A stretch of DNA of 64,000 nt, from positions 434,001 through 498,000 of the forward strand of contig NZ_CP011567.1 of NCBI RefSeq assembly GCF_001655615.1. Reading direction: 5' to 3'. Position 1 is the first letter of the stretch. Every line of letters begins with the position of its first letter. Origin of the DNA: Pseudomonas sp. GR 6-02 (GTDB lineage: Bacteria > Pseudomonadota > Gammaproteobacteria > Pseudomonadales > Pseudomonadaceae). This document shows positions 34,665-46,100 of this stretch, piece by piece. Under the pieces are notes generated by a model that was not told the origin of the DNA, searched no databases, and saw only the letters and a program-made list of their open reading frames with translations. The translations under genes and the position numbers were made by a program.

Positions 34665-36407
34665 TTAGAGGAACAGGCCGGGGCCGGGGCGACTTCCTTC
34701 GGGGAATCTGACGCCCACTTTCCCAATCTTGTTCCCTTCCATGACCGCGACGGTCCAGAGGGTGTTGTTCCACTCCACCTGGTCACCGACGACTGGAGCG
34801 CCGCCCACTTTCTGGGCAATGAAGTGGCCCAGGGACATGTTCGGATCGATGCCCTCGACTTTCAATCCGTACAGGGCCGCAACCGCGCCCAGCTGGGCGT
34901 CTCCTTCGAGTACGAAGTCGCCGAAGAAGCGCAAATCCAGCCCCCGTTGCGGTGCCTGGCTGAAGAGTTTTCCGAGGGCCGGAAGGTTGTGTTCATGGCC
35001 GATCACGCAGAGCAAATCATCGACTTCGAGCACCGTACTACCCGACGGATGGAGCAGTTGCTGGCCACGAAACAGGGCTGCGATACGGGTGCCTTCGGGC
35101 ATTTTCAGTTCGCGAAGGGGTGAACCGATGCACCATTTCTCGGCACCGAGGCGATACACGAACAGTTCCCACTCGCTGGTGACATGCACTTCCAGCGCCG
35201 ATCGGGAGATCGGCAGGGGCTCTGGGGGGACGGTCACTTTCAAAAGCTTGGCGACCCACGGCAGGCTTGTGCCCTGCACCAGCAGCGACACCAGCACGAT
35301 AAAGAACGCCAGATTGAAATACAGTTGAGCATTGGGCAGCCCCGCCATCAGCGGGAACACCGCCAGAATGATCGGTACGGCGCCGCGCAGGCCAACCCAG
35401 GAAATGAATGCCTTCTCGCGTCCATGGAACGCCTTGAAAGGCAGCAGGCCAGCCAGCACCGACAGCGGACGGGCAAACAGAATCATCCACAGCGCCAGGC
35501 CCAGCGCCGGCAAAGCGATCGGCAGCAGGTCATGGGGCGTGACCAGCAGCCCCAGCACCAGGAACATGCCGATCTGGGCCAGCCAGGCCATGCCGTCGAG
35601 CATATGCAAAATGCCGTGACGGCTGCGTACCGGGCGGTTGCCGATCACCAGGCCGCACAGGTACACCGCCAAAAAGCCGCTGCCGTGCAGGGCGTTGGTC
35701 AGGGCGAACACCACCAGGCCGCCGGCAATCACCAGAATTGGATAAAGGCCGGTGGCCAGGTGGATGCGGTTGACCAGTTGCAACATCAGCCAGCCACCGC
35801 CGAGGCCGATGACGCCGCCAATACCGAACTCACGCAGCAAGTGCCCGAGCAGGCTCCAGTGCAGGCCGGTCTGGCCGCTGGCAAGCATGTCGATCAGGGT
35901 GACGGTGAGAAATACTGCCATCGGGTCGTTGCTGCCGGATTCGATCTCCAGGCTCGCGGTCACCCGCTCGTTCAAGCCTTTACCACCGAGCAGCGAGAAC
36001 ACGGCCGCGGCATCGGTGGAACCGACGATGGCGCCGATCAGCAGGCCTTGAATCAGGTTCAGGTCGAACAACCACGCCGCCGCCATCCCGGTCAGCCCGG
36101 TGGTGATCAACACCCCGACTGTGGCCAGCGACAGCGCCGGCCATAACGCCACGCGAAAACTCGCCACCCGGGTGCGCAAGCCGCCGTCGAGCAGGATCAC
36201 TGCCAGGGCGAGGTTACCGACCAGATAAGCCGTGGGGTAGTTATCGAAAATAATGCCGGCGCCGTCGACACCGGCCGACATGCCCACCGCGAGGATGATC
36301 ACCAGAATCGGGATCCCGAGGCGCGATGAAAGTGAGCTCACCAGAATGCTCGCACCTACCAGCAACGCGCCGATCAAGAACAGGCTGTTGATGGTCGTCG
36401 CATTCAA
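34665..36407 (-). CDS. nhaP2: K(+)/H(+) antiporter NhaP2 (CvrA)
   Basis: Inner-membrane cation:proton antiporter of 580 residues, exactly the usual size. About 13 membrane segments are followed by a TrkA_C domain (near residue 400-485) and a CorC/HlyC-like domain at the end. Active-site aspartates lie in [16 protein letters not shown] and [14 protein letters not shown] chose TTG 36407: it is preceded by GGAG at eight bases, and the following [20 protein letters not shown] matches the family start. The open frame further upstream reads into a REP element and is not coding. Confidence 0.92.
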   Translation of the reverse strand: MNATTINSLFLIGALLVGASILVSSLSSRLGIPILVIILAVGMSAGVDGAGIIFDNYPTAYLVGNLALAVILLDGGLRTRVASFRVALWPALSLATVGVLITTGLTGMAAAWLFDLNLIQGLLIGAIVGSTDAAAVFSLLGGKGLNERVTASLEIESGSNDPMAVFLTVTLIDMLASGQTGLHWSLLGHLLREFGIGGVIGLGGGWLMLQLVNRIHLATGLYPILVIAGGLVVFALTNALHGSGFLAVYLCGLVIGNRPVRSRHGILHMLDGMAWLAQIGMFLVLGLLVTPHDLLPIALPALGLALWMILFARPLSVLAGLLPFKAFHGREKAFISWVGLRGAVPIILAVFPLMAGLPNAQLYFNLAFFIVLVSLLVQGTSLPWVAKLLKVTVPPEPLPISRSALEVHVTSEWELFVYRLGAEKWCIGSPLRELKMPEGTRIAALFRGQQLLHPSGSTVLEVDDLLCVIGHEHNLPALGKLFSQAPQRGLDLRFFGDFVLEGDAQLGAVAALYGLKVEGIDPNMSLGHFIAQKVGGAPVVGDQVEWNNTLWTVAVMEGNKIGKVGVRFPEGSRPGPGLFL

Positions 36408-36522
36408 GGGCAGTACTCCGGAAGCGTAAAGGCGGGCGCAAACTGACCATGCAGTCCGCGTGCCAGCGATTCTAACCTGTTGAAATGTGATGCTGTCAAA
36501 AAGCTTTTGACGGCGATCATCC

Positions 36523-36656
36523 CCTGTGGCGAGGGGGCTTGCCCCCGTTGGGTCGCGCAGCGACCCCAAAGCCGGCGCTGCGGTGCGCCAGGTTCAACGC
36601 GTGGGTCAATTGCGACTGCTTCGCAGCCGAACGGGGGCAAGCCCCCTCGCCACAGG
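36523..36656. repeat. REP-type inverted pair between nhaP2 and the chemoreceptor gene
   Basis: CCTGTGGCGAGGGGGCTTGC (from 36523) returns as the reverse complement ending at 36656, with 27-base arms. Inside are smaller stems such as GGGTCGC-GCAGCGACCC. It is the same family as the repeats at 58507-58709. Confidence 0.85.
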
Positions 36657-36665
36657 GGGGAGCCG

Positions 36666-38291
36666 TTACAGGCTAAACCGCCCAACCATGTTGTTCAGGT
36701 CCAGCGCCAGGCGCGACAGTTCGTTGCTGGCCGCACTCGTCTGGTTGGCACCGGTGGCCGATTGCACCGACAGGTCACGAATGTTCACCAGATTGCGGTC
36801 CACTTCACGGGCCACTTGCGCCTGCTCTTCGGCCGCGCTGGCGATCACCAGGTTGCGCTCGTTGATTTCGACGATGGCGCTGTTGATGGTGTCCAGCGAC
36901 AGGCCGGCACCGCGCGCGATGTTCAAGGTCGACTCGGCGCGCTCGGTGCTGTTGCGCATCGAGTCCACGGCGTGTTCGGTGCCGCTCTGGATGCTGCCGA
37001 TCATGCGTTCGATTTCGCTGGTCGACTGCTGGGTGCGATGGGCCAGGGCCCGCACTTCATCGGCAACCACCGCAAAACCACGACCGGCTTCACCGGCACG
37101 GGCCGCTTCGATGGCGGCGTTCAACGCCAACAGGTTGGTCTGGTCAGCCAGGCCGCGAATCACGTCCAGCACTTTGCCGATGTCTCGCGACTCGTTGGCC
37201 AGATCGCCGATCAGGGTGGCGGTGCTCTGCACATCGGCGCTCATGCGTTCGATGGCGCTGACGGTCTCCTGTACCAGGTCACGACCGTCGCCCGCCGAAG
37301 TAGTGGCGTTTTTCGAGGCTTCGGAAGTGCTCACGGCATTGCGCGCGACTTCTTCCACGGCGCTGGTCATTTCGTTGACGGCGGTGGCGGCCTGTTCGAT
37401 TTCGTTGTTCTGCTGGGTCAGGCCGCGGGCGCTTTCGTCGGTGACACTGTTGAGTTCTTCCGCGGCGGATGCCAGTTGCGTGGCCGAACCGGAAATCCGT
37501 TGCAGGGTGTCGCGCAGTTTGTCCTGCATCTTCTCCATGGCGGCCAATAGACGACCGGCTTCGTCTGCACCGTCAACCGTGATCGGGCGTGTCAGGTTGC
37601 CTTCGGCGATTTCTTCGGCGGCGCTCAGGGCGTTGGCGATCGGTTTGGTGATGCTGTTGGTCAGCAGCCAGGCGAACAGCAGGGTCAGGCCGGTGGCGAT
37701 GACCAGCAGGGTCACCACCAGGTTGAACGCCGAGGAGTACTGGTCGGCGGCTTGCTGGTTGGTGTCGATGGTCTGCTGGGTGTTGATCTCCAGCAAGCGA
37801 TTGAGCACGGTGTTCATGGCTTCAGAGTTGTTCAGCAAATCGGTGTTGACCAGCGTGCGCTGTTCGTCGACTTGATTGTTGCGCGACAGACTTTTCATCC
37901 GGTCTTCGATCTGGCGGTACTGCCCCAGCAACTGCACATACTGATCATAGGCTGCACGCTCCTGCGGGCTGGCGATCAGTTTTTCGTAGCCGACCTGAGC
38001 CGCTCGGATCTGCTGGTTTCGGGTTTCCAGCAGCTCGATGGTTTTCTGCTGGACGTCCGGCTCACGATTCACGAGCAGACGATAGGCCAGCACACGCAGG
38101 CGCAGGGTCAGCTGGGTGAATTCGTCGAGGCTTTTAATGCTCGGTACGCTGTTTGAGGTGATCTCCTCGGCGGCGCCGCGAATCTTGCTCATCTGGTTCA
38201 GGGCGAACACACCCAGGATCAGCATCATGGCGCCAATCAGGGTGAAACCGAGGAACGCCCGCGGTGCGATATTCATATTTCTTAGGGACAT
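36666..38291 (-). CDS. Methyl-accepting chemotaxis protein, 4-helix-bundle type
   Basis: Chemoreceptor of 541 residues. N-terminal membrane segment [20 protein letters not shown], a periplasmic four-helix bundle of about 140 residues (4HB_MCP), a second membrane segment near [24 protein letters not shown], then a cytoplasmic signalling domain with the tip region [20 protein letters not shown] and [19 protein letters not shown]. The ligand is unknown. ATG 38291 is the conserved start; ATG 38276 is a possible alternative. It is divergent from the zapA pair. Confidence 0.92.
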   Translation of the reverse strand: MSLRNMNIAPRAFLGFTLIGAMMLILGVFALNQMSKIRGAAEEITSNSVPSIKSLDEFTQLTLRLRVLAYRLLVNREPDVQQKTIELLETRNQQIRAAQVGYEKLIASPQERAAYDQYVQLLGQYRQIEDRMKSLSRNNQVDEQRTLVNTDLLNNSEAMNTVLNRLLEINTQQTIDTNQQAADQYSSAFNLVVTLLVIATGLTLLFAWLLTNSITKPIANALSAAEEIAEGNLTRPITVDGADEAGRLLAAMEKMQDKLRDTLQRISGSATQLASAAEELNSVTDESARGLTQQNNEIEQAATAVNEMTSAVEEVARNAVSTSEASKNATTSAGDGRDLVQETVSAIERMSADVQSTATLIGDLANESRDIGKVLDVIRGLADQTNLLALNAAIEAARAGEAGRGFAVVADEVRALAHRTQQSTSEIERMIGSIQSGTEHAVDSMRNSTERAESTLNIARGAGLSLDTINSAIVEINERNLVIASAAEEQAQVAREVDRNLVNIRDLSVQSATGANQTSAASNELSRLALDLNNMVGRFSL

Positions 38292-38564
38292 GGTGTTCAC
38301 CGAAAAAAGCGCCTCCGTGCGAGGCTGAGACTGTTGTATGGATGACTTATCGGTCATACGACTAAAGTCTTGAGTCGCTGCGCGTATTTGTCGCAGAAGG
38401 GCCGCGACGACGAAGTGCAGGAACCAGAACCGCCAATCACAGTCTTTAAAGTTCGCGAGGAAGGTCGACCGCCAGGAAAATCAAGGCCTTGCGCCTGCAT
38501 ACCCCTGGCTTCCACAGTGACTTTTCTTTATCGTACGCGCCCTTGAAAATGCCCGGAAATCAAA

Positions 38565-38795
38565 ATGTTAGAAGCAACCCTAAGCCAATTGGAACAACTG
38601 GTCAGCGACCTGGTGCAACAGAACCAGGCGCTGCTCGGCACCAATCAATCCCTGAGTGCGGAGCTGGCCCAGGTCAAGGATGAAAACGAAAGCTTGCAAC
38701 TGAGCCTGATGGAACAGGAAGAGAAACAAGGCGCCACCGTTGCACGCATTCAGGCCTTGGTTGAGCGCGTCAGCGCCGGCCCTGTCAGCGCATGA
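38565..38795 (+). CDS. TIGR02449 family small coiled-coil protein
   Basis: Protein of 76 residues that is almost entirely coiled coil (LSQLEQLVSDLVQQNQALLG onward). It belongs to the small family encoded immediately before zapA in gammaproteobacteria and is ZapB-like in size and shape. Likely a cell-division accessory, but no direct function is known to me. Its stop overlaps the zapA start (ATGA). Confidence 0.85.
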   Translation: MLEATLSQLEQLVSDLVQQNQALLGTNQSLSAELAQVKDENESLQLSLMEQEEKQGATVARIQALVERVSAGPVSA

Positions 38796-39094
38796 GTTAC
38801 GGCGCCGCAGGGGTAAAAGTCGTCTCGATTCTGGGTGAAGACTATTCAATCAAGGCGCCGGCCGGGGAAGAGCAGACCCTGCTGGACGCCGCCTTAATGT
38901 TGAAGGCCGCTCTGGCCGAGACCAAAAAGAAATACCCGGCACTGATCGGTGACCGCTTGCTGGTGCTGGCGGCGATGAATCTGTGCTCGCAGCAGATCGA
39001 AATGCAAAAGCGTCACCAGCAGGAACTCGACCGTTACCAAGAGCAAGTCAGCGCCACGGTTGAAGTGATCGCCAAGACGATCAACCAGGCCTGA
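38792..39094 (+). CDS. zapA: Cell division protein ZapA
   Basis: Protein of 100 residues that binds and bundles FtsZ at the Z ring. The N-terminal globular part (VKVVSILGEDYSIKAPAGEE) is followed by a long C-terminal coiled coil from about residue 60. It is translationally coupled to the small coiled-coil gene before it. The usual downstream neighbours, the 6S RNA gene and the formyltetrahydrofolate cyclo-ligase gene, are missing here; a chemoreceptor gene begins 100 bases later. Confidence 0.93.
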   Translation: MSYGAAGVKVVSILGEDYSIKAPAGEEQTLLDAALMLKAALAETKKKYPALIGDRLLVLAAMNLCSQQIEMQKRHQQELDRYQEQVSATVEVIAKTINQA

Positions 39095-39194
39095 GCGGCT
39101 TTGCGCACAACCAAAGAATAAATTGTCGATTTAGTTGTATACAATCGGCATGGCTGTTGCAGTGTTTCAGCCTCTTATTCTTTGGGGGTGCTCC

Positions 39195-41132
39195 ATGCAG
39201 TTCTGGCGACGCAGTATTCAATGGCAGTTGATCCTGAGCATGGGCACCGCCCTGCTGATCAGTATTCTGATCGTGGTTGGCATTTATACCCTCGTGGTCA
39301 ACCGCCTCGCCCAGCGCTATCTGGTCGAGCAGGCGTTACCGTCGAGCATCGAAGCGATGCGCAACGACATCGAGCGCATCCTCGTTCAACCCCTCACCGC
39401 CGCCAAGGACATCGCCAGTAACAGCATGGTGCGCGACTGGTTGGCCGGAGGCGAAAACACTGCCCAGACCGCGGCCTTCGTCAGTTACCTGGAAGGCATC
39501 CGGACCGAGCACAAAGCCTTTACCGCGTTGATCATCGGCACCGCTTCAAACCATTACTTCACCGAAAAGGGTCTGGACCGTACGCTCAGCCGCTCCAATC
39601 CCAATGACGCCTGGTTCTATTCGTTCCTCGACAGTAATCAACCGCGCACCCTCAATATCGACAATGACACTGCCACCGGCGAGTTGGCGCTGTTCATCGA
39701 CCTCAAGGTCGAGCAGGCCGGCAAAGTCGTGGGCGTGGCCGGGCTGGGGCTGAACATGAAAGAGCTTTCGGAGCTGATCCACAACTTCAACTTTGGGGAG
39801 CGCGGCAAGGTCTATCTCGTGCGCTCCGACGGTTTGATCCAGGTTCATCCCGAGGCGCAGTTCAGCGGCAAACGTACGCTGGTCGAACAGATCGGCGCCT
39901 CGGCGGCGCAAGCGGTGATGACCTCCACCGCGTCTGGCAGCAGCAGTTTTGCCCGCGATGGTGAAGAGTTTCTGGCGTTGAGCCTGCCGCTGCGCGATTT
40001 GGGCTGGACCCTGGTGGCCGAAGTGCCGCAGTCGCAGATCTACGCCGAAGCTCGCCGGGCGATGTGGATGAGCGGCGGCATTGGCCTGGCGGTGGCGTTG
40101 GTTTGTCTTTTATTGGTGGTGTTGCTGGCTCGTGGATTGGTGCGACCGATTCGTCAGGTAACAGCGGCGTTGGTGGCCATCGGTAGCGGTGGTGGAGATT
40201 TGACCCACCGGTTAGATTCCAGTCGCGCCGATGAGCTGGGTGACCTGGCTCGTGGCTTCAATCGGTTCCTGGAAAGTCAGCGCGAGATGATCGGCGAAGT
40301 GCTGACCACCAGTGAACATTTGCGCACGGCAGTCGGCCAGGTGGCGCGGGTGGTGGACAACACCGCTGAGCGTTCCGGACGTCAGCAGGAAATGACCGAC
40401 ATGGTTGCCACCGCCGTTCATGAGATGGGGCTGACCGTGCAGGAAATCGCCCAGAACGCTGGCAACGCGGCGGTCGCTTCGCAAACCGCGCGGGATGAAG
40501 CGCTGCAGGCGCGGGAAGTGGTGGGCGGGTCGATCCGGCACATCGAAAGTATGTCTGACGAAATTGGCGTCGCCGCCGCAGCGGTGGGTGAGTTGGCCCT
40601 GCAGGTGGCGTCGATCGATCAAGTGCTGGCGGTGATTCGCGGGATTTCCGAGCAGACCAATTTGCTGGCGCTCAACGCCGCCATCGAAGCGGCGCGGGCC
40701 GGGGACATGGGGCGCGGCTTTGCGGTGGTGGCCGATGAAGTGCGGACCCTGGCGCGGCGGACTCAGTCGTCCACCGACGAGATCCAGCAGATGATCGGCA
40801 GCCTCAAGCAGGGTGCGGAGCATGCAGTGTCTTCTATGCACGCCGGGCAAGCGGCGACCGGCACGGGGGTTGAGTCAAGCCAGCGCACCGGGGCGTCGTT
40901 GACGGCGATTACCGGGCAGGTCGAGCACATCAGCGACATGAACCATCAGGTGGCCACAGCGACTGAAGAGCAATCGGCGGTGACGGAAGAGATCAACCGC
41001 AACGTGCAGGGGATTTCCGATTTGGCACGGGCCACGGCGGGGGAGGTCAGGGCTTGTCGTGAAGACTGTCAGACGTTGCAGCGCCTGGCCGATGATTTGG
41101 CGCGGCAGATGGGTGGGTTCAAGTTGAGCTAA
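39195..41132 (+). CDS. Methyl-accepting chemotaxis protein with dCACHE-like sensor
   Basis: Chemoreceptor of 645 residues. First membrane segment [20 protein letters not shown], a periplasmic region of about 250 residues with a dCACHE-type fold ([56 protein letters not shown]), second membrane segment [24 protein letters not shown], and a signalling domain with [23 protein letters not shown] 39195 starts just before the first membrane segment and has GGGGGTG upstream; ATG 39135 would precede it by 20 unlikely residues. Such sensors often bind amino acids or polyamines; no ligand is claimed. Confidence 0.92.
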   Translation: MQFWRRSIQWQLILSMGTALLISILIVVGIYTLVVNRLAQRYLVEQALPSSIEAMRNDIERILVQPLTAAKDIASNSMVRDWLAGGENTAQTAAFVSYLEGIRTEHKAFTALIIGTASNHYFTEKGLDRTLSRSNPNDAWFYSFLDSNQPRTLNIDNDTATGELALFIDLKVEQAGKVVGVAGLGLNMKELSELIHNFNFGERGKVYLVRSDGLIQVHPEAQFSGKRTLVEQIGASAAQAVMTSTASGSSSFARDGEEFLALSLPLRDLGWTLVAEVPQSQIYAEARRAMWMSGGIGLAVALVCLLLVVLLARGLVRPIRQVTAALVAIGSGGGDLTHRLDSSRADELGDLARGFNRFLESQREMIGEVLTTSEHLRTAVGQVARVVDNTAERSGRQQEMTDMVATAVHEMGLTVQEIAQNAGNAAVASQTARDEALQAREVVGGSIRHIESMSDEIGVAAAAVGELALQVASIDQVLAVIRGISEQTNLLALNAAIEAARAGDMGRGFAVVADEVRTLARRTQSSTDEIQQMIGSLKQGAEHAVSSMHAGQAATGTGVESSQRTGASLTAITGQVEHISDMNHQVATATEEQSAVTEEINRNVQGISDLARATAGEVRACREDCQTLQRLADDLARQMGGFKLS

Positions 41133-41135
41133 CTG

Positions 41136-41191
41136 ATCATTCCCACGCTCTGCGTGGGAATGCAGCCCGGGACGCAGAGCGTGGGAACGAT
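41136..41191. repeat. Inverted repeat at the 3' end of the chemoreceptor gene
   Basis: ATCATTCCCACGCTCTGCGT and ACGCAGAGCGTGGGAACGAT are 20-base arms with one mismatch, with an inner TTCCCACGCTCTGCGTGGGAA hairpin. It is a repeat type distinct from the GTAGGAGC and GTGGCGAGG families in this window. It lies between two convergent genes. Confidence 0.8.
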
Positions 41192-41204
41192 CGGTGTCAG
41201 CGGG

Positions 41205-43007
41205 TCAGAACCACTCATCCTGCATGCTCAGACACACATCATCCCGCGCCTCAAGAATCGCCAGTTCATGGTGGCAACCCGGCACTTCCCACGTCAGGAA
41301 ATACCGCGCCGCCTGTAGCTTGCCTTTATAGAAGCTCACATCCACCGCATTACCCTTGGCCAACCCTTCCTCGGCACGAATCGCCTGTTCCAGCCAGCGC
41401 CAGCCGATCACCGTATGACCGAACACTTTCAGGTACAGCGCCGAGTTCGCCAGGCTGCTGTTGACCTTGCCCTGGGCCAGATCAGTCAGCAGGCCGATGG
41501 TCACGGTTTGCAGGCGAGCCACCAGTTTTTCCAGCGGTTCACGCAATGGAGTCAGCGACTCATGCGCCTGCGCCCGCTCAGCGGTGTCGGCGATCAGGCG
41601 GATCAGTTGCTTGAGCCCCGCGCCACCGTTCTGCGCCAGTTTGCGCCCCAGCAAGTCCAGGGACTGAATGCCGTGGGTGCCTTCATGGATCGGGTTCAGG
41701 CGGTTGTCGCGGTAATACTGCTCCACCGGATACTCGCGGGTGTAGCCGTGACCGCCGAGAATCTGGATCGCCAGTTCGTTGGCCTTCAGGCAAAACTCCG
41801 ACGGCCAGGATTTGACGATCGGCGTCAGCAGATCCAATAGCTCGTGGGCCTGTTTGCGCTCGGCTTCGCCTTCAAGCGTCGTGGTGTCGTCGAACAGCCG
41901 CGCAGCGTACAACCCGAGGTCGAACGCGCCTTCGACGTAGGCTTTCTGGGTCAGCAACATGCGTTTGACGTCGGCGTGTTGAATGATTGCCACCGGTGCG
42001 GTGGTCGGATCCTTGCTGTCCGGCACCCGACCTTGCGGACGCTCGCGGGCGTATTCCAGGGAATACAGATACCCGGCGTAACCCAGCATCACCGCGCCCA
42101 TGCCGACGCCGATCCGCGCCTCGTTCATCATCTGGAACATGTAGCTCAAGCCATGGTGTGGCTTGCCCACCAGATAACCGACACACTCGCCGTTATCGCC
42201 GAAGTTCAATGCGGTGGAGGTGGTGCCGCGCCAGCCCATCTTGTGAAACAGCCCGGCCAGCAGCACATCGTTGCGCTTGCCGAGACTGCCGTCATCGTTG
42301 ACCAAAAACTTGGGCACGATAAACAGCGAGATCCCCTTCACCCCGGCCGGCGCGTCCGGCAACTTGGCCAACACCATGTGCACGATGTTTTCCGACAGCG
42401 GGTGATCACCGCCGGAGATGAAGATCTTGTTGCCCTTGAGTCGATAGGTGCCGTCGGACGCCGGCTCGGCGCGGGTACGAATATCCGACAGTGACGAGCC
42501 GGCGTGGGGCTCGGTCAGCGCCATGGTGCCGAAGAAGCGACCGTCGATCATCGGTTGCAAAAAACGCTGCTTCTGCTCATCGGTGCCGAAGCTTTCAATC
42601 AGGTTGGCCGCGCCCATGGTCAGGAACGGGTAGGAGGTCGATGCCGCGTTGGCCGATTGAAAGTGCGCGAAGCAAGCCTGGGACAGCAGCGTAGGAAGTT
42701 GCATGCCGCCGGCATCGAAACTGCGCGCGGCGTTGAGGAAACCGGCTTCGAGGAAGGCATCCACCGCCGGTTTCACTTCCGGAATCAGAATCGCCTGACC
42801 GTCCTCATAGCGCGGCTCGTTCTCATCGCCCTTGCGGTTGTGCGGGGCGAAGAACTTCTCGGCGATATTGCGGGCAGTGCCGATGGCGGCATCGAAGGTC
42901 TCGCGATTGTGCTCGGCGAAACGCTCACGTTGGGTCAGGCCCTCGGCATCAAGGACTTCATACAGCTCGAAAGCCAGATTGCGGGAACTGAGCAACGTCT
43001 CGGACAT
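41205..43007 (-). CDS. Acyl-CoA dehydrogenase, DmdC-like long form
   Basis: FAD-dependent acyl-CoA dehydrogenase of 600 residues. The core has GTMALTEPHAGSSLSDIRTRAE, KGNKIFISGGDHPL, a substrate and flavin region with MMNEARIGVGMGAVMLGYAG, and QILGGHGYTREYPVEQYYRD near residue 430. The C-terminal extension after residue 470 is the kind present in 3-methylthiopropanoyl-CoA dehydrogenase-like enzymes. The true acyl substrate cannot be told. It is a single gene, convergent with the chemoreceptor. Confidence 0.88.
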   Translation of the reverse strand: MSETLLSSRNLAFELYEVLDAEGLTQRERFAEHNRETFDAAIGTARNIAEKFFAPHNRKGDENEPRYEDGQAILIPEVKPAVDAFLEAGFLNAARSFDAGGMQLPTLLSQACFAHFQSANAASTSYPFLTMGAANLIESFGTDEQKQRFLQPMIDGRFFGTMALTEPHAGSSLSDIRTRAEPASDGTYRLKGNKIFISGGDHPLSENIVHMVLAKLPDAPAGVKGISLFIVPKFLVNDDGSLGKRNDVLLAGLFHKMGWRGTTSTALNFGDNGECVGYLVGKPHHGLSYMFQMMNEARIGVGMGAVMLGYAGYLYSLEYARERPQGRVPDSKDPTTAPVAIIQHADVKRMLLTQKAYVEGAFDLGLYAARLFDDTTTLEGEAERKQAHELLDLLTPIVKSWPSEFCLKANELAIQILGGHGYTREYPVEQYYRDNRLNPIHEGTHGIQSLDLLGRKLAQNGGAGLKQLIRLIADTAERAQAHESLTPLREPLEKLVARLQTVTIGLLTDLAQGKVNSSLANSALYLKVFGHTVIGWRWLEQAIRAEEGLAKGNAVDVSFYKGKLQAARYFLTWEVPGCHHELAILEARDDVCLSMQDEWF

Positions 43008-43108
43008 GGCGGCCTACCTTTAATTGGGATGGACCGAGTCTAGGCGTGGGAATAGAGGCTGAACAGGATGATTGATCTTGGTGATGGAGAAGCAAAAGAT
43101 CCTGCTTC

Positions 43109-43145
43109 AAAAAAACCGGGCGCCCGTTGCAGGCGCCCGGCTTTA
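43109..43145 (-). terminator. Rho-independent terminator after putA
   Basis: CCGGGCGCC (43116-43124) pairs with GGCGCCCGG (43132-43140) around a seven-base loop. On the minus strand a run of seven T residues follows. It ends the putA transcript eight bases past the stop. Confidence 0.9.
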
Positions 43146-43152
43146 TTACGGT

Positions 43153-46100
43153 TTAACCGATAGTCATCAAGCTGGCATTACCACCCGCCGCGGCGGTGTT
43201 TACGCTCAACGCCCGTTCGATCACCAGGCGCTCCAGCGCAATGTTGGTTTCACCCTGGGACAAACCATGAACCCCGACAATCGCCCCCGCCCGCTTGGCC
43301 ACTTGCTGGCACACCGCGCGCAGCTGATCGGAATGGCCATGATGCAGAACGGCATCAACCACCACTTCGTCCTTGGTCCAGTCGGCCACCCGCTTGATCC
43401 GTGCCTGCACTTCTTTCGGCAGACGTGCGAACAAGGCCTTGCCCGGTTCCGCGTCCGGCCACACCGCCGAGCCGCCGACGGCCAATACCGCCGCCAGTTG
43501 AGTCAGCAGATCGCCTTCGACGTCCGCCAGGCACAGCACGTGTTCGCGCGGGAGGATGGCGTAGCTGTTGCGCTCGCCGGTCGGGCCGGCCAGCACGCGG
43601 GTGATCCCGCTTTGCGATTGCGCCGCGAACTGCACGCACAGGGCGCTCAGGTCCGTGAGCTTGTTGCTGTCGGCCCAGGCTTGCAGCGCGGTCAGCGGTT
43701 TGCTCATGGCGTCACGCAGACGCACGTCCGGCGCTACGATAGCGTCGCCGCGAGCGAAGGATTGTTCGATCGCATCGGTAGGACGCGTCGACAGCAGACG
43801 GTACAGGTACAGCGGACCGCCGGCCTTCGGACCGGTACCCGACAGGCCTTCGCCACCGAATGGCTGCACGCCGACCACGGCACCGACGATGTTGCGGTTG
43901 ACGTAGACGTTACCGGCGTTGACGTTGTCGATCACCTTGGCGATGGTTTCGTCGATGCGAGTGTGCACGCCGAGGGTCAGGCCGTAGCCGGATGCGTTGA
44001 TCTGGCCGATCAGTTGGTCGATGTCTTTGCGCTTGTAGCGCACCACGTGCAGCACCGGGCCAAAGATCTCCCGTTGCAGCTCGTCGAAGCTTTCCAGCTC
44101 GATCAGGGTCGGCATCACGAAGGTGCCGCGTTTGACTTCTTCGCTGTTGGCGATCGCCACCTGGTACACGTTGCGACCTTTGTCGCGCATGGCCTGGATG
44201 TGTTTCTCGATGCCGGCCTTGGCTTCGGCGTCGATCACCGGGCCAATGTCCACGGACAGGCGCTCCGGGTTACCGAGACGGCATTCCGCCATGGCGCCCT
44301 TGAGCATTTCGATGACACGATCAGCGGAATCTTCCTGCAAGCACAGCACCCGCAGCGCCGAGCAGCGTTGACCGGCGCTGTCGAAGGCTGACGACACCAC
44401 GTCGATAACGACTTGTTCGGTCAGTGCCGAGGAGTCGACGATCATCGCGTTCTGGCCGCCGGTTTCGGCGATCAGCGGGATCGGACGGCCCTGAGCATCC
44501 AGGCGACCGGCGATGTTGCGTTGCAGCAGGCGCGCGACTTCGGTGGAGCCGGTGAACATCACGCCTTTGACCCGATCGTCGCCGACCAGACGGGCGCCGA
44601 CGGTTTCGCCACGGCCCGGCAGCAGTTGCAGCACGCCTTCCGGAATCCCGGCTTCGAGCAGCAGACGCACGGCTTGAGCGGCGACCAGCGGGGTTTGTTC
44701 GGCAGGCTTGGCCAGTACCGGATTGCCAGCGGCCAGTGCGGCAGCGACTTGGCCGCTGAAGATTGCCAGCGGGAAGTTCCACGGGCTGATGCACACCACT
44801 GGGCCCAACGGGCGGTGGGCGTCGTTGGTGAAATCGTTGCGCGCCTGCACCGCGTAATAACGCAGGAAGTCCACCGCTTCACGCACTTCGGCGATGGCGT
44901 TGGCGAATGTCTTGCCGGCTTCGCGAGCCAACAGGCCCATCAGCGGCTGGATCTCGCCTTCCATCAAATCGGCGGCACGTTCCAGAATCGCGGCGCGTTC
45001 GGCCGGCGGCGTGGCCTGCCAGATCGGCGCAGCATTCAAGGCGCATTGGATCGCGTTGTCGACGTCTTCGACGGTGGCTTCCTGCACATGGCCCACCACG
45101 TCACGCAGATCGGAAGGGTTCAGGACTGGCGCAGGGCTTTCAGTGCTGGAGGCGCAACCGAGCATCGGCGCGGCTTTCCAGTTGTTGTGCGCGGTGGCCA
45201 GCAGGGCGCACGACAGGGATGCCAAACGGTGTTCGTTGGCCATGTCGATGCCACTGGAGTTGGCGCGCTCGGCACCGTACAGGTCACGTGGCAGCGGGAT
45301 GCGCGGGTGCGGCAGGCCGAAACCGCCTTCCAGCGTCGCCATCTGCTCGATGCTGGCCACCGGATCGGCCACCAGTTCCTGAATCGAAATCGACTGGTCG
45401 GCAATGCGGTTAACGAACGAGGTGTTCGCGCCGTTTTCCAGCAGACGACGCACCAGATACGCCAGCAGGGTTTCGTGGGTGCCGACCGGAGCGTACACGC
45501 GGCACGGACGGTTCAGCTTGCCTTCGGAGACTTTGCCTACAACCTGTTCGTAAAGCGGTTCACCCATGCCATGCAGGCACTGGAACTCGTACTGGCCGGG
45601 GTAATAGTTCTGGCCAGCGATGTGGTAAATGGCCGACAGCGTGTGGGCGTTGTGCGTGGCGAACTGCGGGTAGATGACTTCCGGCACCGACAGCAGTTTG
45701 CGCGCGCAGGCGATGTAGGACACGTCGGTGTACACCTTGCGGGTGTACACCGGATAGCCTTCCAGGCCTTCGACCTGGGCGCGTTTGATTTCGCTGTCCC
45801 AGTACGCGCCTTTCACCAGGCGGATCATCAGGCGATGACGGCTGCGGCGAGCCAGGTCGATCACATAGTCGATCACATAAGGGCAGCGCTTCTGGTAAGC
45901 CTGGATCACGAAGCCGATACCGTTCCAGCCGGTCAGTTGCGGCTCGAAGCACAGGCGCTCCAGCAGATCCAGCGACAACTCGAGGCGGTCGGCTTCTTCG
46001 GCGTCGATGTTCAGGCCGATATCGTATTGCTTGGCCAGCAGGGTCAGCGACAGCAGGCGCGGGTACAGCTCGTCCATCACGCGCTCGTACTGGGCGCGGC

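Noticed and set aside
39095-39194. 6S RNA gene expected after zapA
   Set aside because: Only 100 bases are present and no long bulged hairpin like 6S RNA can be drawn.
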